Assembly (NCBI GenBank): GCA_020853775.1
Contig: JADYYH010000016.1
Location: 1-58,737, forward strand
DNA length: 58,737 nucleotides
Reading direction: 5' to 3'
Origin: Nitrospira sp.
Lineage (GTDB): Bacteria > Nitrospirota > Nitrospiria > Nitrospirales > Nitrospiraceae
Below, piece after piece: positions 53,516 to 58,737 of the stretch. The position numbers were made by a program, and so were the translations under genes. How positions within the stretch are numbered: the first letter of the stretch is position 1; the number at the start of each line of letters is the position of its first letter. The notes under the pieces were generated by a model that saw only the letters and a list, made by a program, of their open reading frames with translations, made no database searches and was not told the origin of the DNA.

Positions 53516-53809
53516 ATGAGCACCCTCACCCCCGTCATGACTCCCGATACCCTCGACACCACTGACGTGGGCACCGGCGACGATCTGGAAGCCCGCGTGA
53601 TCGTGTTCAATTGCGAATGCCACACCTACCAGCAGGTGATCGCACTCTTCTGCAAATGTATTCCGGGCATGAACTCCTCCCGGGCCTTCGAATTAGCCTG
53701 GCGCATCGACCATGAAGGCCAGGCCACGGTCTATTCAGGAGCCCGAAAGTTAGCGGAAGAAATCGGAACCAAACTTGCGGCCGGAGGATTGCGGGTGGGT
53801 GTTCAGTAA
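53516..53809 (+). CDS. ClpS-like adaptor with two CxC motifs
   Basis: 97 residues with the ClpS fold order: strand VIVFN, helix QVIALFCKCIPGM, helix SRAFELAWRIDHEG, strand TVYSG and a last helix. ClpS brings N-end-rule substrates to ClpAP. Of the substrate pocket, N32 and H66 are kept, but the following aspartate pair is C33-E34. Two CxC motifs (C33/C35 and C46/C48) are unusual and could bind metal or form disulfides. The N-terminal 25 residues are a flexible Thr/Asp-rich tail. No clpA is nearby. Confidence 0.78.
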   Translation: MSTLTPVMTPDTLDTTDVGTGDDLEARVIVFNCECHTYQQVIALFCKCIPGMNSSRAFELAWRIDHEGQATVYSGARKLAEEIGTKLAAGGLRVGVQ

Positions 53810-53865
53810 CAGGAATTAAGAGGCGGCCCGGCGGTCTGCGCCGACCATCTCGACGCAGACGCAGG

Positions 53866-54213
53866 TTACTTCGCGCGTTTTTTCGGTGTGGCGACTTTCG
53901 TGGATTTGGCTTTGGATGCCGGAGCAGCCGGCGCGGCAGGCTTCTTCGCAGTCCCCTTGGCGCTGCCGTGAGTCGTTTGCGAACTTTTTGCCGACTTGGC
54001 CGGAGTGTGTGCGGCCTTTTGCTCCTGCGCAGCCGCCGCCTTGTAGTAGGACTTGTTGAGCTTGCTCAGCATATCGCCGTTCAGCACACGCACTTGGTAC
54101 AATTCGAACAACTTGCTGATGGCCTTGGGGTCGCCCTTGCGCGCCAGCCCCAACAGCCGTCGCCGCTGGTTCATTTCTTCTTCTTCAGTATGAGACGCCG
54201 CTCGCCGCTCCAT
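53866..54213 (-). CDS. small protein with a Lys/Ala/Pro-rich basic tail
   Basis: 115 residues. Residues 1-65 are helical (RRRLLGLARKGDPKAISKLF); residues 66-115 are low-complexity Lys/Ala/Pro/Ser similar to bacterial histone-H1-like tails. AAAGGAG lies before the ATG at 54213. DNA or RNA binding is possible from composition only. Confidence 0.55.
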   Translation of the reverse strand: MERRAASHTEEEEMNQRRRLLGLARKGDPKAISKLFELYQVRVLNGDMLSKLNKSYYKAAAAQEQKAAHTPAKSAKSSQTTHGSAKGTAKKPAAPAAPASKAKSTKVATPKKRAK

Positions 54214-54389
54214 AGCGCTCCTTTCAAGGAATGCCCGAAACTATGGTACACATTCGCCAAATTGCCGGATGAAATGCCCCGCAGTATAACAGATTCGGCC
54301 TAGCCAGTACTACACAAACCTTGATCAAATGAGAGAAATTGTGCCGACCAGGCAACATGGGATTGTCGGCGAATGGAGAGTCCGCACGG

Positions 54390-54419
54390 TTGTAGATGAA
54401 CGGGAAAGATCACTATAAT
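54390..54419 (+). promoter_or_regulatory. predicted promoter of the DUF3386 gene
   Basis: TTGTAG (54390-54395), 18 bases, and a perfect TATAAT (54414-54419). The leader is about 30 bases and contains AAAGGAG, so this gene is not leaderless. Confidence 0.6.
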
Positions 54420-54454
54420 TATTTTTCACCCCATATGAGACAAAGGAGTCCCCG

Positions 54455-55132
54455 ATGCAACATGCTGCCCCTGCCGATACAGAACCGACCGCAGCCGATG
54501 ATCCCCAGGCACGTGCCCTTCTCCAACGCGCCTTCGAAAGCACCGCCCGCTGGCAACCGGATTTTCGAGGTTTTTCGGCCGACCTCAGCGTCAACACCAA
54601 TGGACAAGTCGTGACCGGAACCGTCGTGGTCAAGGGACCGCGAGAGGTGACCGTTCAACTCGCCGATGAAGCGATTCAAAAATGGGCGCAGGAGCAGATC
54701 GGCATGATCGCCGTGCACCGCGCTCCCCGCAAGTTCGAGGAATCAGACGGAAAACACCGCCTCACGATGGAAGCCGGCGAGGGGCATCCGCTGGGCCGCC
54801 GGCTCGACATTCATGGCGACGGCATGCAGTCCTTCTATCGCATCAAGGATAACCGCATCACTCAAATCAACCGGAAGATGCCGCATGTGGCCTTCACGAT
54901 CAATGTGGAAGAGAGCAGCACGACCCAGGATCAGAAGCAACTGACGACGAAGTACACCGTGTATTATTTCGCGCCGAAGGACGGCACACTGCGCAATGTC
55001 GAGAGCTTCACGGATACCCATGTGCGCGTCGGCGCGTCCGATCTTCCGGCCACACGGCGGATCATCTCGTATGAAAACGGCAGCGTGCTCGTACGAACGC
55101 TCACCTTCACCAACCACAAACTACTGGCCTGA
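54455..55132 (+). CDS. DUF3386 family protein
   Basis: 225 residues. It has ALLQRAFESTARWQPDFRGF, a strand-rich body and DTHVRVGASDLPATRRI, matching DUF3386 proteins of cyanobacteria and relatives. No signal peptide. Function unknown. AAAGGAG lies 6 bases before the ATG, and a TATAAT promoter is upstream. The next gene starts on its stop (TGATGG overlap), giving an operon with the DUF5069 gene. Confidence 0.78.
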   Translation: MQHAAPADTEPTAADDPQARALLQRAFESTARWQPDFRGFSADLSVNTNGQVVTGTVVVKGPREVTVQLADEAIQKWAQEQIGMIAVHRAPRKFEESDGKHRLTMEAGEGHPLGRRLDIHGDGMQSFYRIKDNRITQINRKMPHVAFTINVEESSTTQDQKQLTTKYTVYYFAPKDGTLRNVESFTDTHVRVGASDLPATRRIISYENGSVLVRTLTFTNHKLLA

Positions 55133-55563
55133 TGGATTTACGCACGGCATTCCCGCGTAGCATGAAAACCAGGCTGGCTGGCTATGCCCACCTGGCACGG
55201 ATGATCGACAAATGCCGCGCGGTGCTGGCCGGAACCGAAGGGGAGTATATCTATCCCTGCCCGATGGATGAACGGCTGCTGGACTATGCCGGTATCACCC
55301 CCGGGCAATTCACGGCTGCCGTGAAGGCCCATCCGACCGATGACGGGGTGGCGGAATGGTTCCGACGTACCGCCCCCCCTCGTGGCACACAGGAACTCGA
55401 AGACTGGAACGGCACGTTGCTCGAGCGAGGGCCGAGTTCGCCGGACAGTGCGGCGAAATTCGCAAAGTACCGCGATGCGATAGACCCTTTGCGCACCGAC
55501 ATCACGGCCTGGTCGGACCTCCAGGATCTGGAGGAAGGCAGGCCCGTTCCCCGCAGAAAATAG
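55132..55563 (+). CDS. DUF5069 family protein
   Basis: 143 residues. The pattern AGYAHLARMIDKCRAVLAGT, then YPCPMDERLLDYAGIT, fits DUF5069. Small, soluble, unknown role. ATG overlaps the stop of the DUF3386 gene by one base. A strong terminator follows. Confidence 0.75.
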   Translation: MDLRTAFPRSMKTRLAGYAHLARMIDKCRAVLAGTEGEYIYPCPMDERLLDYAGITPGQFTAAVKAHPTDDGVAEWFRRTAPPRGTQELEDWNGTLLERGPSSPDSAAKFAKYRDAIDPLRTDITAWSDLQDLEEGRPVPRRK

Positions 55564-55569
55564 CCCCTC

Positions 55570-55611
55570 ACCGACGTCATCAACCGGCATGCGCCGATTG
55601 ATGACGTCGGT
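55570..55611 (+). terminator. intrinsic terminator after the DUF5069 gene
   Basis: ACCGACGTCATCAA and TTGATGACGTCGGT form a perfect 14-base stem, followed by TTCTCGTT. Confidence 0.8.
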
Positions 55612-55885
55612 TTCTCGTTACATTTCTTTCGTATCGGACCTCCGAGCGTATCCGAACAGATTCACGCTGTATCCCTCCCGATACGTTCCGGTTGGATAAT
55701 TGAGACTTTGCCATACAGTCGACCGGAGTGGTCGTCATCTATATGGGCTACCGCGTACTACCATCACAGGTTCAGTCCAATCACATTGCGTTAGAGCGGC
55801 CAACCTGGCACGCAAATGGCATTTGAAATTCAGGCATCGCACAATGGCAATGCCCCGTTTCCAACCATCGGCAGGAGGTACGTAC

Positions 55886-56482
55886 ATGGCTCTGGTTCAA
55901 CAAAATCTCGTTCCCGGCACCGGCGACCACCTGATCACGCTCGACACTGACACGAACCTCGAATGGCTCAGTCTGAACGCCACCGCTAACTTGTCCTACC
56001 TTGACGTCCTGGGCGGCGCCGGCGGCTATACCACCACCTACGGCTTTCGCTTTGCCACGGGGCAGGAAATCAGCCTGCTTCATCAACATGCCGGCGTGAC
56101 GAAATTCGGCCTCACCCAAACCGTGCCCTTTCCTCAGAGCAATCATGTCGCGATGGAAACGCTGATTGAATTGATGGGCGGCGCAGCGCTGTACCCATCG
56201 GTCTCCAGCGGGTCGGTCCTGGTTCAGACACAGGGCATGATGAAATTTCGTGGAGCCGGCGTCCCTACGCCGACGACTCCCATGAGCGTCGTACAACTCT
56301 GGCTGTTCAAGCATAATCCTGCCAGCTCCTATGCAGACAGCAATCCGGCCGGACCTGCCGGCAACCGAGTTCCTGAAATCGCCTCCTACCTGGTCCGCAA
56401 TCGAGTGATGCCCCTTGGTGGCATCTCTCGAGGAAAGTCGGCCAAGGCTGCCAAAACACGCGGAACCAAGAAAAAGTTCTGA
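55886..56482 (+). CDS. PEP-CTERM-like repeat-domain protein lacking the sorting signal
   Basis: 198 residues. The segment TDTNLEWLSLNATANLSYLD, then GYTTTYGFRFATGQEISLL, matches a domain usually seen in exported PEP-CTERM proteins (...GLEWLDxTxTxGLSY...GWRYATxxEV). Here there is no signal peptide and no PEP-CTERM anchor; instead the end is basic (SRGKSAKAAKTRGTKKKF). GGAGG lies 7 bases before the ATG at 55886; the frame upstream is not conserved. Role unknown. Confidence 0.6.
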   Translation: MALVQQNLVPGTGDHLITLDTDTNLEWLSLNATANLSYLDVLGGAGGYTTTYGFRFATGQEISLLHQHAGVTKFGLTQTVPFPQSNHVAMETLIELMGGAALYPSVSSGSVLVQTQGMMKFRGAGVPTPTTPMSVVQLWLFKHNPASSYADSNPAGPAGNRVPEIASYLVRNRVMPLGGISRGKSAKAAKTRGTKKKF

Positions 56483-56783
56483 TTCCATCCGCCGCCCTCG
56501 TCCCCTGAAGCCGGTCACACGACTTCAGGGGACACCTGCCACCGCGCAAGACAGCCAGCAGCCCCCTCCAATCTGACTTGCCCCTCGATTGATTTGTGCT
56601 CAAGAGAAGCATAGGCTAATGATTGTACGGATGCGGTACACGTCGGCGGCAGCAGTAGGATTCACACTCCAGCCCGTCTTTCTGAGGACTTCATGAAACG
56701 TCCTCGCTTTCGAGCAGCACATCTCGCTCCAGATTGTCACAGCCACAGGACCGGCACGGCACCAACCCAGGTATGGTGACATC
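56483..56783. other. 301-base gap containing a hairpin
   Basis: Apart from the terminator at 56500-56533 I see nothing recognisable between the PEP-CTERM-like gene and the USP gene; no good Shine-Dalgarno site or coding frame. Confidence 0.5.
56500..56533 (+). terminator. hairpin after the PEP-CTERM-like gene
   Basis: GTCCCCTGAAG and CTTCAGGGGAC, an 11-base perfect stem with a 12-base loop, 18 bases after the stop. No U-tract. Confidence 0.6.
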
Positions 56784-57341
56784 ATGACCACCTCTGCGTC
56801 GCATGACCAATCCCGCTTCGCTCCCGGCCGGAGCTCAAACCCTTCTATTTCGCCGAAAAACCTCCTCATCGCCGTCGACGATTCGAACGCCACCATCCGT
56901 GTCCTCCATTACGTCGGAGTCTTGCTTCGCGAGACGCCAGCGGTCACCATCACCTTATTTCATGTGTTGAACCCCATGCCGCGGGAGTTGATGGAACATG
57001 GAGGCTCGGAAAATCCCGACATGGAGCATCAGCTCGGCGAGCAACTTCGCAAGGATCAGCTAGAATGGATGCAGACGGAGGAGACCCTTGAATATCCCAT
57101 CCTTGAGAGGGCTCTCGAGCGACTCAAGGAGACAGGATTTCCCAGCGAGCGTGTGACGCTCAAATTGGGATACGCGGGCGACCTCGTTGACACCATTCTC
57201 GATGAAGTACGAGCCGGCGGCTACGGCACCCTCGTAATTACGAAGCGCAGCCAGCCGGATGCCGCGCACCTCTTCAGCAGCAACGTTGCAGATCGTCTCT
57301 CACGAGAGCTTTCCGGCGTCGCACTCTGGGTCATGGAGTAG
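56784..57341 (+). CDS. universal stress protein family
   Basis: 185 residues. After a 25-residue Ser/Pro leader it reads KNLLIAVDDSNATIRVLHYV, the USP start strand, and near the end GGYGTLVITKRSQPD. The usual ATP-binding G-x2-G-x9-G-S/T loop is not present, so it is probably a non-ATP-binding member. USPs respond to stress and starvation. No partner gene is adjacent. Confidence 0.85.
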   Translation: MTTSASHDQSRFAPGRSSNPSISPKNLLIAVDDSNATIRVLHYVGVLLRETPAVTITLFHVLNPMPRELMEHGGSENPDMEHQLGEQLRKDQLEWMQTEETLEYPILERALERLKETGFPSERVTLKLGYAGDLVDTILDEVRAGGYGTLVITKRSQPDAAHLFSSNVADRLSRELSGVALWVME

Positions 57342-57540
57342 GCTCAGGGCGTTCATCACGACGCACCCTTGTCTCTCTGGCAGACAAAGCCAGTCACTCT
57401 TCCGACACCTCAACGAACGCCCTTCAACTCCAGCACTCGGCGATCAATCCAACGATCGGATGACTTCGTAGTATGGACAGGGGTCGGCGAACCGGCCGAT
57501 GTGGCAGACACCAGCTCGTGAGATCACCAGGAGGGCTGAC

Positions 57541-57927
57541 ATGTCAGATGAGACAATTCCCGCAGCCGTGCGGCAATACTTTGCGGCCATCGAGAAGAGG
57601 GATGCAGATGCCTGGGTGAACTGTTTTGCCGAGGAAGGTACAAGTCACGAACCAGGCGCACCGGCTCCGTTGAAGGGGCATGTGGCTCTACGGCAATTTC
57701 TGGTGGGAGTGCTCGGAGCGTTTGAGAAAATCAGCATGACGGAAGACCATGTGTTCCAGTCCGGAAACCGGGTCGCCGTTAAATTCACGGGGCGCGGCAC
57801 GGGCAAAAACGGTCGACCGGTTTTCTTCGAGGGTATCGATGTATTCGAGATCAATCAGGAAGGAAAAATCCAAACCATGTGGGGCTACTGGAACCCGGCA
57901 GCAATGATGAAGCAACTGCAGGGGTGA
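57541..57927 (+). CDS. SnoaL/NTF2-like domain protein
   Basis: 128 residues starting MSDETIPAAVRQYFAAIEKR. The NTF2-like cone fold is indicated by ADAWVNCFAEEGTSHEPGAP and GIDVFEINQEGKIQTMWGYW. Members include ketosteroid isomerase-like enzymes and binding proteins; the role cannot be told. AGGAGGG lies 7 bases before the ATG. Confidence 0.8.
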   Translation: MSDETIPAAVRQYFAAIEKRDADAWVNCFAEEGTSHEPGAPAPLKGHVALRQFLVGVLGAFEKISMTEDHVFQSGNRVAVKFTGRGTGKNGRPVFFEGIDVFEINQEGKIQTMWGYWNPAAMMKQLQG

Positions 57928-58070
57928 GGGAAACTTGCCTTCGTAGATCTTTTTCGAGAACCGACTTCATCAGCTAACCAGCGAAAAGACCGCAACATGT
58001 TCTGTGCTTGCACCGATCGGAACTGCTGCGTACATGCCTTTATACACAAGGACAGAACTCAGAGAACACG

Positions 58071-58376
58071 ATGCAGAACATGCTCAAACTAAAAGTCACA
58101 GTGCAGCCCGGCGGAATCGTGCACATTGAGTCGCCGGAATTGGTCCCAGGATCGATCACCGACGTTATCATAACTCTTGAAACACCCGCTTACCCTCACC
58201 ATTTCCCTGTCTCAAATAAGTTCAGTGAACCTCGGACTGTCTTTGCCGATCGCGCCGTGGCAAGCACACTTTCTCCGGAAGCATTAAGTATCTTCTCCCA
58301 AAAGGCCGCAGCGGCACCCCATGGAATTCGCGGTTCTGGTGGGTCAGCTTTCAGCACGCCCACTACACCGGCGTGA
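58071..58376 (+). CDS. possible antitoxin-like small protein
   Basis: 101 residues. The first 35 (LKLKVTVQPGGIVHIESPEL, then VPGSITDVIITLE) resemble the strand-rich start of VapB/DUF2281-type antitoxins. The rest is not recognisable, and no PIN-type toxin follows in the last 360 bases. Either it is a solitary remnant or its partner lies beyond the window. Confidence 0.45.
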   Translation: MQNMLKLKVTVQPGGIVHIESPELVPGSITDVIITLETPAYPHHFPVSNKFSEPRTVFADRAVASTLSPEALSIFSQKAAAAPHGIRGSGGSAFSTPTTPA

Positions 58377-58737
58377 ATACCAAGGATTTCGATATTTCGA
58401 ATCAGGCTCTCAGGAAGAACTTTCAACCTCGTTGAGTCGAGATCGCACAGCCGTTGCACAAACACCAAGCCCATCCTCCAACGTGCCTTGCCTTCCCCAA
58501 CTCCAAAGTCAGAGGGATTGAAGGATGATGCGTACTTCCTGCGACATTCAGCCACAAAGACATCAAGGGCGAGTATCGTGTTCTTACGCTCAACTACCAC
58601 CATTTCCTTAAGGAAGGTCTGATTAATTCCCGTTTGCATTCGGCACGCTGGTCCTGAGCTGATCACCAGCGGGAATTTGGTGGGGATTTGCTGGTCCAGG
58701 CCCCTCTTCCTGTGGCCCACCGCCTCTGCGCTAGCCT
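58377..58737. other. 361-base tail with no recognised gene
   Basis: Overlapping short frames run on both strands, and a minus-strand frame of 174 codons lies opposite the antitoxin-like gene, but none matches a family or has a good ribosome site. Nothing else seen. Confidence 0.4.

Noticed and set aside
58196-58720. 174-codon minus-strand frame at the right edge
   Set aside because: Overlaps the antitoxin-like gene, has no recognised domain and no good start. Left as undecided.

Overview
The window is a high-GC bacterial chromosome segment that most resembles Nitrospira (Nitrospirota). This is inferred from the overall gene set and protein flavour: a form-IV RuBisCO-like protein, a CADD/PqqC-like protein, a DUF3386 protein, a B12-dependent MetH, and short hairpin repeats placed at gene ends. 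No 16S gene or nitrification gene is present to prove it. Genes are densely packed and often overlap by 4 bases (ATGA). Two tRNA genes are present. I see no rRNA, CRISPR array, transposase or integrase.

Layout. 1-6.4 kb is a small defence island. On the minus strand it holds hsdM-hsdS-abiEi-abiEii followed by an hsdR stub of about 70 codons. A divergent RelBE-like toxin-antitoxin pair and a cysteine-free HesB/IscA-like gene lie beside it. 6.4-16.7 kb holds a Nudix hydrolase, an RNA methyltransferase, an OtsA-type glycosyltransferase, a large repeat-built lipoprotein, lon, msrB and a lipoprotein. 16.7-31.3 kb holds small secreted or membrane proteins, a ClpX with an extra CxxC, an outer-membrane barrel, a DsbA-like/cyclase pair divergent from the RuBisCO-like protein, a degenerate HD-GYP protein, a B12/radical SAM protein, a 1-Cys peroxiredoxin and a very large DUF748 protein. 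31.3-43 kb holds tRNA-Arg, a metallothionein with a coding-like tail beyond its stop, a Nudix protein, a CHAP amidase, a cytochrome P450, the rph-rdgB-tRNA-Pro unit, an HD-GYP response regulator and metH. 43-58.7 kb is mostly small conserved or unknown genes, with a CADD-like protein, a SUMF1-like protein, two adjacent response regulators, HemW, a ClpS-like protein with two CxC motifs, a universal stress protein and an NTF2-like protein.

How the genes fit together. Themes are protein quality control (Lon, ClpX, ClpS-like), redox and stress repair (MsrB, Prx6, DsbA-like, metallothionein, USP), c-di-GMP and two-component signalling (two HD-GYP proteins, two further receivers), nucleotide sanitation and RNA maturation (RdgB, RNase PH, two Nudix proteins) and cofactor or C1 metabolism (MetH, CADD-like, HemW).

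The strongest leads are four. (a) A roughly 120-bp terminal-inverted-repeat element occurs three times, each time within 0-1 base of a TAG stop. (b) The metallothionein gene is followed in frame, past its TAG, by a 55-codon coding-like extension that ends in a terminator-like hairpin. (c) Several genes have promoter spacing that predicts leaderless or near-leaderless mRNAs. (d) Several family members have lost or gained key residues: RuBisCO-like, HD-GYP, IscA-like, ClpX and ClpS-like. All calls come from reading the sequence by eye; no database search was run.
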